DNA of 64,000 bases from Trichaptum fuscoviolaceum (lineage: Eukaryota > Basidiomycota > Agaricomycetes > Hymenochaetales > Trichaptaceae). This document shows, one piece after another, positions 1 through 10,026 of the stretch. The stretch lies in assembly GCA_910574455.1 (NCBI GenBank), contig CAJSYZ010000009.1, positions 3,861,040 to 3,925,039 on the forward strand. The letters are read 5' to 3'. How positions within the stretch are numbered: the stretch's first letter is position 1; each line of letters begins with the position of its first letter. The position numbers and the translations under genes are program-made. Below the pieces are notes generated by a model. That model searched no databases, was not told the origin of the DNA, and saw only the letters and a list, made by a program, of their open reading frames with translations.

Positions 1-2129
1 CTGCTATTGCCGGTCCAGCATATGGCACGCATTCATCTGGCCAGACTATTCGCTCCTGGCCCCTTGTACCTCAACCTTCTGTGTGCGCATCTCGGCGCCA
101 TCTTGCTGACGAATGCGACATTGAAGTCCGTTCTGCTTAGGTTAGCCAACATACTTCGAATAACACAAATCGAAAGCTGACTGGCAATCTCTCACACTTT
201 CTAGAGGTCCGGGGTCTATGGTAAGGGTGCATCCGAACGCTGCAGGTAGCAGAAGCAAGTTGGCGTGGAAAATGGTGAAATGGCGGATGGGCGGAAGGAG
301 ATGAGGAGGATGTGGGTTATTTCGAGACCTGCGGTATGAAAGCAGGACCTCTGTGGATGCCGATCGATGTTGGCGCATACATTAGTTGCGCATGCACGGT
401 CCTATTGCGCGTCCTAGTTTATCTGCTTCTCATGGTAGATAGGACGTCAGGCTGGTACTAAGCCAGAGCTCGACCGACGTTTCGTGTCCATCGAGCACGA
501 AAGGTTGAATGTTCTGTACGTTTAAAAAGTGATCCATTTGACCGTATTGCATCCATACTATTGATAGCGCATGGAAGTGAGAATTTGAGTGTCATGTAGA
601 CAATTGTGCGACGCAGAGACAAGACTCCAATTTCTGAAGTCACTCTCGGAGCCTTGAGCTATCCGGCCGAATCCGTACGACCTGGAGTCCCTGCGGTGGG
701 GGACCAGGCACGCTTGTGCTCTTTGAGTCTACTGTGGCATCAAGGGTTACGCAGTCGCTTGCATATCCTGGCTCGACGCGACTGCACTAGCTTCAATGTC
801 TTAGGCCTCACCCTCTCCGCTCTCTTTATTGTCAGTGATTCTGAGTGGTCTGCGCAAGACGAAACTTCCCCAATCAACCATGCCAGCAGACTCCCTGGTT
901 TGCACTCGGCCCATGTCGCTTCCCCTCAATTGTCCTTTGCAACAAAATTGGAACACTAAAGTGAAATACACCTGTATGTCTCCAAGCCTCATTTATTCGT
1001 AGAAATGTTTCTTCGAGTTGACGCCTTTCTCCAGAATCAGAGTCTCGCCCCACTGGCAGTGGCGACTCAGATCTTTTTACTCCGATCTTCGATAGTCACG
1101 AGCGTTGGTTTTGACCTCTTCAGCTTCGGACGTACGGATCTCGATGTTTGATAGGCTTGGGATGTGGTAAAGCGGCGTGCAGTGCGATACTAGTCGCGAG
1201 AATGATTGCTCTTTCACGCTCGGAAAGTCACTGGTCGCTTCTTCGCGCCCCTATTTCTATCGTGGAATACTGACCTATATCCTATAGGTGTCTATGCCAA
1301 TGAGTCTTACGCCAATGGGCAAATCATGGCGACATATTTTATTTCGACCACACATAGCAATGACAGTTTCGTCTTAGTCCGCGACGACACCCTCCGCCTC
1401 AACATCAGCATTAGTGCTCTCTCTTTCTGACCAAAGTCTTGCGGTACAACATGATACATTCGCAACACCAACTCTCTTTAAATCTCTCTATTAAGAGGTT
1501 CTCAGGTAACGCAAGTCCGAGTAAACGGATGTCAATGAGCGTGCACGCCTTGGATGCACTCGAACAGAATTCGGGTATAATGTGAAATATGCACAGATTC
1601 GTTCACATCCATGTTTCTTCGCCAACTTATGCATGTCTCTGCTAGCTCGGAGTGCGCACCTTATGAAACTACTCGGGCGCTTTTGGAATTGGCGATTCAT
1701 CCTCGACTAAGTAGAATCTGCAAAGAGCTCCAAGCTGAATGGAGGAGTAGCCATCGGACGGTGATAGAGATAGTTGAGGGTTGATACAAGGATGAACTTG
1801 TGATGAAGATTCGTGCGAGGGGCTCCAAATGGATGAGGTCATTGTTAAGGAGATGGGCGATGAAGGGAGGCTCAGGCAATTAGGGTTCACCTCAGAGTCT
1901 CACTTTGCGTTCTTAGAATACTGTACTAGGCTCACAATCACAATTATTATAGGGTCATCATTCGAAGCCTTTACACGGATCAATGCTAGAATCGATAATA
2001 TGTGGATCATCATCAACCTCCTGCTAGTAGTACTGCAACGCATATGCGAATTATATCTGGAAGTTTCTCAGCCGTATTATTCTGATAAACCGACGAACAC
2101 GTACCTTAGAGGGCTGCTCTAACTCTTTG
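1..2129. repeat. Type I intergenic flank, copy 1 (partial)
   Basis: This non-coding stretch lies downstream of the stop codon of gene copy A. It is nearly identical to 15205-17494 and 41735-43430, so it belongs to the segmental duplication unit. Short open frames at 606-959 and 1206-1430 recur in all three copies. They show no recognisable domain, and copies are expected to share frames because the DNA itself is so similar. I therefore do not call genes here. The window edge cuts the unit on the left. Confidence 0.75.
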
Positions 2130-5100
2130 CTATTCCGTCTCGTCCATCTCTTCCGTTGCTTTACGTTTTCCCTTGTCAATCTTAGTCTCTAGAACTTGTA
2201 GACTTTTCTTAGTACCACTGCGCGCAGATGCTTCTCCTGCTATCTCGGCATCGTCAAGATGGAGTTGCGGACGGGTCTCTGGCGGAGATGAGGGTTCTGC
2301 GTATCCTGTTTTCGTACCAGATGGTAGATCTTCAGGTTGACCGTCCTCCTGTGCTAAAACTGGAGATCCAGACCTGGCGTATGGAGTATTGGGAGGATCG
2401 CTGCTCATCCCAGGCAAATCCGGAGAGGCAACCATTTCGTCTTGATCTCCATATTGAGATTGCGTATTCATGGTATCTTGGTCATGCTGCAATTTCCCAT
2501 CTGGTTGCCTTCTCGCTTCTCCCCGTATATCCTTTTCATTCTGTTCACGATCTGCAATCAACGCGGGTATAACCTTTTCTTGAAATTTTTTGAGGAGTTC
2601 TGGATATCCCCAGAGTAGAAATTCGAGGCATTCTCCAAGATCCTCAAAGAGGTCCTTCGTTCTATCCGGTACTATGCGTTCATTGCCACTTCTGAATTCG
2701 AATGGTCTGACATTGATCAGTGGGAGCACATCTCTTACTGCATTCAACCCCTTACCTATTCTCATTACAGTCTTGAATACCCTGAATAATTTGTCGAACG
2801 AAGTCGGTGTTTCCAAACACTTTCTGTAGAGAGGTATGATAATCTTGCTTGACTTCCGCTACATGAGACTTAAGTATCTGCTCTTTTGGGGGAGAATCTG
2901 CCTCTTGCACCACATGATGCCCCGGCTCGAGGTCGTTTCCTTGTCCAGAATCTGAGGGCCGGTGAAGTAACCTCCGGACCGATCGACCTATGAAAGAAAG
3001 AGATTTCTTTAGGCCGACGCAGAAGCTCTTGACCGGCCAAGTAATGGATCGAATACCCTGAAAAAACAAGGCTGGCTTCGGGAAGTGTTCATCATCAACG
3101 GAGATAAATATTCTAAGGTTCAGACGTGCCACGAGGGTATCCAATCGAAAAGCCCTAGCTCAATGTTAGCTTGTATATGGTCATTGCTAGAGAAAGCGAG
3201 ATACCAATAAATGTTCCGGAGCAGATGTAACCGGTACGCCCACGACTTCTCGTAACGTTTTTTCATAGTTGTCCTAATCCATCCCATGCCTTTCCCAATC
3301 CATCCCATGCCTTTCCCAATCCATCCCATGCCTTTCCCAATCCATCCCATGCCTTTCCCAATCCATCCCGCGGTTGCTCGAATCCATTTTGTATTTCTAA
3401 AGATCCACCTTGCCCACCGGGACTCGTGTTTCAATTGATAGATAAACCAAGCTGTGACAGAAAGTATGCACATGCTATGCAATCCTGTGAAGAAATTTGT
3501 AGCGAGCGAGACAAACTGCGGCTAGGACATACTGAGAGACATCATTCATGAAGGGAAGGTGATTAATGTAACGTACCTGCACGGACCAATAAGCAAAGAG
3601 ATTTAGACCAACGACGAAAGAGACAGCGGCCACGATTAAAAAGACCATAGGCGCCTTATCAAGCCAGAACCGAATCAATATGGGTGTTGCACGCGGTGAA
3701 TAATACCTTTGAAAGCAACATCAATACGAGGACAAAATGCCGTCTGATATAAGCCACCAACACAGAGGATCTACGCCATGTCACGCCCAGTAGGCTACTC
3801 ACACCCGAGGAGACGCTGAAGACCAGCGACAGAAACCAGAAGAAGTTTACTACTCCTCTTAGAGTACCGGACGTTTCTGAGCTAGGCTGCGCGTACGTAA
3901 ATTGAAGTGTGGTCGCTGTCACGCTGGAGAAGAATGTGGCGATCGTGGTGATGTTGATGTATCGTGTCGTATCCCTCTCCTTCTCCTCGGCAAGAAACGT
4001 AGGTAGAGCTGTCCTATTTTAGCGCAAGCAGGTCGGGATCAAGCACTCAAGCACTTACATTTCTCTCCAAAAGTTTTGAGTTCATCAGCCACAGTGCCTG
4101 CACAGACTTTCGTGGAGTTCCTTTCGGACGCTTCTTTAGGCGCATACATGGCCTCTTCCAACTCGGCGAAAAGACTATAGCAGATATACTCCATACATTC
4201 AGTTGGCTCATTGCGATGCATGAAGCCTATAAATGATACTGTTAGAGATACTGCTGAGATCATTTAATATTTAATCATTACCATGGACTTTATGCACCCC
4301 GTTCTTCGTGACAGGAGTATAAAGCACCGGTCATATATTGCATCGTTGGAACATTCAACTCACCCATAGACAATCCGCCCATCTTTTCACTTCACGAAAG
4401 TAGAACGCGTGCTTTTGGTGGTACAGGCTATCCTTGAATTTACTGACGGCTAAAGATAGTCGTGCAACATAGGACGTAAAATACTCGATTTCATTTAGTC
4501 TTCCTATGTTGCCTGTTAAAGTCTGGGCACTCTTATCTGTAAGATGTCACGCACCATCTGGACCGGATTCCAAAACTCTAATCAGCAGCTCAACGGGCTC
4601 ATGTAGGTGGCTCTGAACATTTTTTGCGGATTCAATGGCCTCCTTGTCTCCTCCGACGATGCCATAATGTGCGATAAGGTGGTCCAGCTACTTCTTTGAT
4701 CAGATACATTTTGCACAGTGGAAGCCTCAAACATACCTCAACTCGCATTCTATCACATGCTCTGCAGAGGGACAATTAATTCAAACACACAACAAAAAAT
4801 CGGGTACGAAGCCATACTTTTGGTGTGTTTTACATCTTTCCATCAGCCGTGCATTTGTGTCTAAATCCAGCGGGACACTAGTGGAGTCCGAGTCCGCAAT
4901 CGGAAAGACATCAACTATGTATCCCCAACACTTGTGGTCAAAGTCCTCTGGCTTATGCGACGCCAGCCATTTCATCGCAGCTTCGATACAATCAACATTA
5001 ATGAGTGAAAGCATTACGGCGCACCTTGCACTCAACTACTCACATGCTTCTTCGAATGTCATCATTGCTTCTGCAACATTGGCCATCGCCATTTCCAAGT

Positions 5101-6257
5101 CGGAGAAAAAGACATCGTGGATGTACGACAAACATTCAACAAATTTCCCAGATTCTACGCGACCTATCTCACTGTTGTTAGTTATCAAACTACGGTTGAT
5201 AGGCTTCATTCCTACCTTCGATTTCATACTCTAGCCCATTCTTCGCGTAAGATGATTAGCCCAAGAAGTAATCAAACATCCGGTACTCACAAGAAGACAG
5301 TTCCTCCATTGCCACATTTTATCATAGAGTGCGCTCTCCTCGGGTAGCGAGCGATGAAAGTTCAAGAAAAGAGGAAGAAGAGAATCAATGGCATCTCTCA
5401 CTGGCACGTGCCCCGATGCCATGCGGCGTTCTGGGCCATCACTTTAGGTATCATTGATAGTTCCAACTCCCGTATACACGCACCATCGGCAACTGCATCC
5501 AAAGCTTTCTCTACAGATCGCACAGGCTCAAGCATTCCTTTTCGTAACGACTCTGCATCTTCAATAATTTTCTTGTCGCCTCCGACAAGACCCAAGTGCG
5601 CAATGTAGCATCCAAGCTTATTCTGTCAGTACAAATCATTTCGTGTGGTTGGTGCCGGATACGTACCTCCACCTGCATCTTCTCACATTCGCTAAAGCAA
5701 AATTAGACTCAGTTTTACTGCGTACTTCGAATAGCGTACCGTTTGTGTTTGGTGCATCGTTCCTTGTACTGTGCTATCTTTTCAGGACTCGGCCAGTCTT
5801 AGGGAAGCAATAAGATTCATCACCATCGGAAATGAGATCATTACTCACTCTGGGGCTCATCATTGCCAACGACGTTTCCTGGATTTGCGTCCGGAACTTC
5901 ATGAATTTCTTGCTCTTGCGCGTCTTCATAATGTGTTGAAGCTACATCACTTTCTTCAGCCGCCCCTGTGAAGACTTCAGTCATTGTTGTCTGTACAAAC
6001 GAGACAGTCAAGGCTTACTGATCGATAGATTCACGGTTTGATGCAGTGTGTCCAAAGATGTCTGCATTTGTTTCATGGCATCCTGAATACCGCCACAGAA
6101 AGCATTGAGCGCTTGAAGTTGGGGAGCATCCAAACCCTCTTCTCGGTAGTTTAGCATTGTGCGTCCAAGCAAATACAGGCACATACCTATTGGAAGGTCT
6201 GCAAAATCAGATCAGTCGTGAGCTCAAAAGCGACAAATATTGGGACGAACCAGGCAT
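2130..6257 (-). CDS. Copy A: duplicated-module, four-TM Agaricomycete-type protein (apparently intact, about 20 exons)
   Basis: Manual splicing gives 20 exons whose sum is a multiple of three: 6251-6257, 6187-6198, 6019-6141, 5849-5965, 5740-5797, 5667-5691, 5484-5622, 5291-5430, 5044-5230, 4818-4980, 4737-4761, 4555-4687, 4364-4512, 4282-4303, 4059-4238, 3762-4008, 3577-3706, 3205-3515, 2756-3154 and 2130-2706. The protein is about 1,047 residues. Residues about 87-307 and 308-493 are two copies of one helical module; both contain an ERC..H pattern, then IAH.G.VGGDK and later L.EPV. Residues about 494-650 hold four hydrophobic segments (for example APMVFLIVAAVSFVVGLNLF). A heptad repeat (GWIGKGM, about 669-705) and a polar, Ser/Pro-rich tail ending in a basic DKGKRKATEE patch follow. 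The start is the ATG giving MPD after the first intron. I recall similar membrane segments in Agaricomycete hypothetical proteins. The function is unknown. The donor after 3762 is weak (GTTGGT). Confidence 0.75.
3276..3359 (-). repeat. 21-bp coding minisatellite (four units) in copy A
   Basis: Four perfect 21-bp units encode GWIGKGM on the minus strand, directly after the fourth membrane segment. The paralogues differ in repeat count: B has two full units plus a partial, C three (with F for I), D one plus a partial, and E only a degenerate version. The period of seven puts Trp and Met on recurring helix positions, suggesting an amphipathic juxtamembrane helix. Confidence 0.9.
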
Positions 6258-6312
6258 CTTGGTGGGGAGCAGGCGGGAGCAAGAGGGAAAGGATAGCTGT
6301 CAGTGTTGAAGG
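6258..6312 (-). promoter_or_regulatory. CT-rich leader upstream of copy A start codon
   Basis: Read on the minus strand, the bases just before the ATG are pyrimidine-rich (TTTCCCTCTTGCTCCC and then CTGCTCCCC). The same tract precedes the start of copies B, C, D and E. CT-rich leaders near transcription starts are common in fungal promoters. I could not place a TATA box with confidence. Confidence 0.45.
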
Positions 6313-7029
6313 GCTGCACCTCTAGGTCACACGCGGTAGTGTAGATATAATGAGGATGTGACTTGGCAGAAGCGAATGGGCCGGAAGGAGCTCGACGGTA
6401 AATCGTCAGCTGTCGGAGGGCGCCTTGTCTGAACTAACCATTTCTCTTCAATATAGCAGACCACATTACCTTCTCTGTGTCTTGTGCAGCACCTTAACAT
6501 GAAATCCTGCCTTTTAAAGGTACAAGATGTATTACAACCAGTGCAAGAAAGTATACTCATTGTCGATCGAATGCTTCGCCATCACCAGGCAGTTGCCTGA
6601 CGTTAAGAACTCGGCCTCGTGTCGAGCGATCGTATGAGGTGACTGCAAACCGGGATATTCTATACGAGCATTCTGCCTCGAATCTTGGGGCCGTGGGCGA
6701 TGTCGTAGTTTACTATAGTAATAGTTTGTGTCGACATAGTAATGCAAACCGCCCTAAGACAGCAGATGCAGCCTCATGGAAACCTTCCCCTCATACTACA
6801 ACAAGTCCTGAGAGAGTTGAGTTCAGAACCGACCTATGGCCTTTCGACAAGCAAGTTAGATAGGCCCAGAATGGAGAGGAGAGCGTCAATCAAGTCTGGT
6901 ACTACATATTCAGCGGAGATGAACGTCGGAGGAAAAGCACGGCGCGGTGGCGTCGCTTTCAAGCTCCGTTGGTTGACGGAAAGAAAGCTTTCCCGATTCG
7001 GACTGAAAGTTCACATCCCGATCAGTAAC
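6313..7029. repeat. Upstream (5') flank of copy A
   Basis: This stretch is non-coding as far as I can see. It is related to the upstream flanks of the other copies, for example 30900-31640 (a block around CACCAGGCAGTTGCCTGACG recurs), 40000-40520 and 56760-57540. It probably contains the gene's promoter. It ends where element A is inserted. Confidence 0.6.
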
Positions 7030-7063
7030 TCACCTGGGGACGATTCTGCAAAAAAGAACCACC

Positions 7064-8293
7064 ATGTCCAGTCAAGAGGATGCGGTGGCAGAACAAAAAA
7101 GCACACAGCATACACTCAGCATCTCAACACAGTACACATGTGACGACATTTATGCCCTTCTCGACACGCATCAGGGCCTCGAGGCAGAACATTTGATAGC
7201 GGCAATCAGGAAGTTGGCGCGGGGCGCGAAAATGGCCCTGAAAAACGTAAAGGCGCTTGACACACTTTGCGACCGCCTTCTCGCTTCCATTACGACCACG
7301 ACAACGTTATCAGGCATTGTCGAGCGCCTCGATGCTATTGATGCGAAGATCAGCGCATCACCGGTGGTAACGACACCTACGTACGCGGAAGTGGCAGCCA
7401 GCGCGCCAATCACGGCTCCACCCAAGCGGACCCGAACAGATGAAGTGATGATCAAGATCGTCAGGATCACGGAGGCGGAGAAGAAGGCGCAGGGAACGGG
7501 GGAGACAATGAAGGCATGGGTAGAGGCTGCAATGAAGGGTAGCGGGGTGAAGGGATTAAGCAATGCTGAAGTGGCCGGAGTACAGCCTCATCGGAGTGGC
7601 ACAAAAGTAACGGTGCGCTTCAAGTGCTCAGACGTTGCTGATCAGGTGGCCAAACATGCGGTGCAATGCTCCAATGCGCTCGGCACTGGAGCAAAAGTGA
7701 GTGTTCCTCACTATGGGGTTGTCATCCAAGATGTTCCCCTGTGCTTCGACCCAACAAAGGACACCTACCGGCAGGACCTTCACGCACAGAACCCGTCTTT
7801 AATCCCGGATCCCGAATCCATTGTGGAGGCCCGGTGGCTGGTGCCACGGGACAGACTCCCGAACGGCCGCAAGACCGGGAGCTGGGTGGTCTTTTTAGAC
7901 AACCAGCAGGCAGCCGACAACCTGATCGATCAGGGAGTCCGAGTCCAAGTGCTGCTCCTCAATGCACGCAGGTATTTCTCGGGCCCACGCCAGTGCCGCA
8001 AGTGCCAGCAATGGGGCCATCTGAGCTACAGCTGCAAAGCTGACAACCAGACATGCGCTCATTGCGGCGGACTCCACCACAGGAATGAATGCATGCAACC
8101 GGAGACCAAGCATTGCATCAACTGCCATGGCGGCCACGACTCCTTCGATCCACGATGCCCAACTAGATGGGTGGAGACTTTACGAGCCCAAGCTACGCAA
8201 GCCGCAACCAGCCCGTACTTTGCAGGAGGCAGCTTCACATTCCACCCTTTCTCCTCCTTCTTCTTCTCCTCCTCCTCCTCCCTTTCTTCTTAA
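7064..8293 (+). CDS. Non-LTR retrotransposon ORF1 protein with zinc knuckles
   Basis: This is an uninterrupted 409-residue frame starting MSSQEDAV, the first ATG inside the element. Near the C-terminus (about residues 312-366) there are three Cys/His motifs: CRKCQQWGHLSYSC (CX2CX4HX4C), CAHCGGLHHRNEC and CINCHGGHDSFDPRC. This is the gag-like nucleic-acid-binding arrangement of LINE ORF1 proteins that coat the retroelement RNA. The N-terminal half is Ala/Lys/Thr-rich and probably helical. The absence of stops over 1.2 kb suggests either recent insertion or continued use. It cannot retrotranspose alone and would need a partner's ORF2 protein. Confidence 0.88.
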   Translation: MSSQEDAVAEQKSTQHTLSISTQYTCDDIYALLDTHQGLEAEHLIAAIRKLARGAKMALKNVKALDTLCDRLLASITTTTTLSGIVERLDAIDAKISASPVVTTPTYAEVAASAPITAPPKRTRTDEVMIKIVRITEAEKKAQGTGETMKAWVEAAMKGSGVKGLSNAEVAGVQPHRSGTKVTVRFKCSDVADQVAKHAVQCSNALGTGAKVSVPHYGVVIQDVPLCFDPTKDTYRQDLHAQNPSLIPDPESIVEARWLVPRDRLPNGRKTGSWVVFLDNQQAADNLIDQGVRVQVLLLNARRYFSGPRQCRKCQQWGHLSYSCKADNQTCAHCGGLHHRNECMQPETKHCINCHGGHDSFDPRCPTRWVETLRAQATQAATSPYFAGGSFTFHPFSSFFFSSSSSLSS

Positions 8294-8682
8294 ATTGCCA
8301 CAATCCCTCGGACCATGGTTTTAGAACACCCGGACTGATGCCTCTCGGCTTTCTTTATTCCCCGCTTTGCTTTTGGCTCTCCCTCTCTTTTATTTCATTA
8401 TTTTATTTATTACTCAGGGAAGGCACAGACATGTGTCCTTCCCTCTCAAATTGCCCGCATGCTCAACCCACTGTATCAACACTTGTTAGTGTTACCGGTA
8501 TTGTATTTTTATCCCTATATGCGTGCCCCTTTTTATTCAGCGATTCATCGCCATACTTTACCACTATCACTTATACCTCCATAGATCATACCTACCTCTT
8601 TTCCTTGAAACTTACTTCACTCTTGATTTCACTAGTCGTAGACCTTTCATTGCATGGTAGATTACTCTGTACTTTAAGTGCG

Positions 8683-8740
8683 CCATAGGCCCTAAAGGGC
8701 CTGCAGTCACTATAATGGAATAACAAACAAACAAACAAAC
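8683..8740 (+). other. LINE 3' hairpin and AAAC-repeat tail
   Basis: A short stem-loop (GGCCCTAAAGGGCC) is followed by CTGCAGTCACTATAATGG and then an AAAC repeat tail. The same design recurs in reverse at 20540-20615 (GGCCCTACAGGGCC) and in the SINE at 49036-49095 (GGCCTAAATGGCC). The stems stay paired while the bases differ. In other LINE/SINE systems such a shared end is recognised by the reverse transcriptase. Confidence 0.8.
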
Positions 8741-8753
8741 AACTCACCTGGGG

Positions 8754-9097
8754 TACCCACCGTGGTGACTCTAATTAGAAAGGGATAAGGGACCCTTGTG
8801 CCCTTCTAATTAGAGTCACTAAGCAGGCCTCCCCTATACTGCGGTTAGTACCGCTGGTACCGGGGAGGTCTTCGTCACCTAGACCTGGCTACAGCAAGCC
8901 GGGTCTAGAAGACGCGTGACTAGCCTTGGCGGTGGCCGATAAACCCTGGCGCGGCCACCACCCAGGGTCACACGGCCTCCGCGTCGTCACAGACAGCGAG
9001 CTCGACGTTCGCCAACGTCGAGCTCAACTGGCTCACTCATTTCTTATTCGTTTGGGCTCGTTTTTTTTGCTTTATATTCGGTTCTTTGTATAGAAGC
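8754..9097 (+). repeat. Element A left terminal inverted repeat (main part)
   Basis: This is the near-perfect reverse complement of 12521-12877. It contains internal foldbacks, notably GTGACTCTAATTAG facing CTAATTAGAGTCAC around an AAGGGATAAGGGACCCTT core, and GAGCTCGACGTT facing AACGTCGAGCTC. The GGGATAAGGG core also occurs in the foldback element at 59317-59892. Confidence 0.92.
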
Positions 9098-9186
9098 AAA
9101 TTCAATGAGAGAGATAGTTTGAAAACTTTATTAAATTGCATCAAGACAACATTATTAGAATCTACTCAATGAGCCAGTAAGAGCTA

Positions 9187-9660
9187 CAAGCAAACAACAA
9201 GATCATAGTTAAGACAAATTCTCTTCCTCATCAGAGGAATTGACAACTGAGGCAGAGCGGTGCTTCTTCGCGCTAGCCCGAGGCCACTCATTCTCAGTGC
9301 CATACGAGTGCACCGCAGGTGAGGAGAAGTGCGGCGCGCGGGCCTTTGCTTCTCACTCCCAGACGCGCTGCCGCTGTTTATCTCTGCGGGCGACTGGTTC
9401 GAAGTCGGCGGCCTCCTCGTCCTTAGCAAAGATATGCAGCTCGATTTCGTTTGCGGCAAGGTCGAGGAAGGTGGGCTGCTTGCGGAGGATCTGCTTGAGG
9501 ATAGGCGGACCACGTAGCTCGGCAATTGAGGCTCGCCAGCCAAGGCCGTGGTCTTCATCGCTGTCGAGTGGCCACGAGGACATGTGCGACGAGGCGCACA
9601 AAGTGCGCGGAAGGAATGCGGGGGGTTGCAGCACACGGGACAGTAAGAGAGCTCGAAAGC
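9187..9660 (-). pseudogene. Captured C-terminal fragment of an unidentified gene
   Basis: On the minus strand a frame reads ILRKQPTFLDLAANEIEL, then FEPVARRDKQRQRVWE, then an in-frame TGA, and resumes to an acidic end (SSDEEENLS) followed by a stop. The composition and the coherent C-terminus look like real coding sequence from a host gene. The nonsense codon and the missing N-terminus make it a relic. I do not recognise the parent gene. It sits directly downstream of the Hsp70 fragment inside element A. Confidence 0.55.
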
Positions 9661-9782
9661 GTCTATCACGCACGGCTCAATGGGGTGTGGCAGAACTGTA
9701 AGAAAAAACGAGCCACTGTCAGTCAAATCTGATGTGCTACTCATCGTCGCATAGACGAGCTAAAGTCTAATGGAATGACACA

Positions 9783-10026
9783 CCACCAGGGAATGCACTA
9801 CCCGCACCGGAGAAGAACTTCCGCATGAAGGGGTTCGCGACACTCTCCAGATCTGTGTGCTTCTCCTCATACTCCTGCTTCGATGCTGCATGCGAGGAGT
9901 CGAGACATGAGATCATCTCGTTGACGGTAGCCTCTAGCATGGCCGGGTCCTCGGGCTCGAACTTGTCCTTGAGCTTCTCGTCGTTCAAAGAGTTACGGAG
10001 GTGGTAGGAATAAGACTTGAGGTCTT
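9783..10026 (-). pseudogene. Captured Hsp70 C-terminal fragment
   Basis: Translated on the minus strand, this gives the helical lid and tail of a cytosolic-type Hsp70: SYSYHLRNSLNDEKLKDKFE, then a region with MISCLDSSHAASKQEYEEKH, then LESVANPFMRKFF and a Gly-rich end. It lacks the ATPase and substrate-binding core and has no start, so it cannot be a chaperone. It lies between the inverted repeats of element A and is best read as host sequence captured by the transposon. Substitutions at usually conserved positions (for example ISCLD where IKWLD is common) suggest decay. Confidence 0.85.

Larger units (their letters stand above)
7040..8740 (+). mobile_element. Half-LINE: ORF1-only non-LTR retroelement
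   Basis: The element is bounded by a 13-bp target duplication, AACTCACCTGGGG, at 7027-7039 and 8741-8753. It starts only about 24 bp before ORF1 and ends in a tandem AAAC tail. Between ORF1 and the 3' UTR there is no endonuclease or reverse transcriptase, so ORF2 is absent. This organisation resembles mammalian HAL1 half-LINEs. The 3' UTR matches the truncated LINE near 20540-21000. It inserted into the left end of element A and is therefore younger than that element. Confidence 0.88.

Noticed and set aside
606..959. A small gene conserved in three intergenic units (606-959, 15838-16234, 42337-42733)
   Set aside because: The units are so similar at DNA level that shared frames are expected, the frames differ by indels between copies, and no protein features are visible.
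1206..1430. A 74-residue conserved small protein (also at 16478 and 42980)
   Set aside because: The changes between copies are not clearly silent-biased by eye and there is no recognisable motif. A codon-substitution test on more copies would be decisive.
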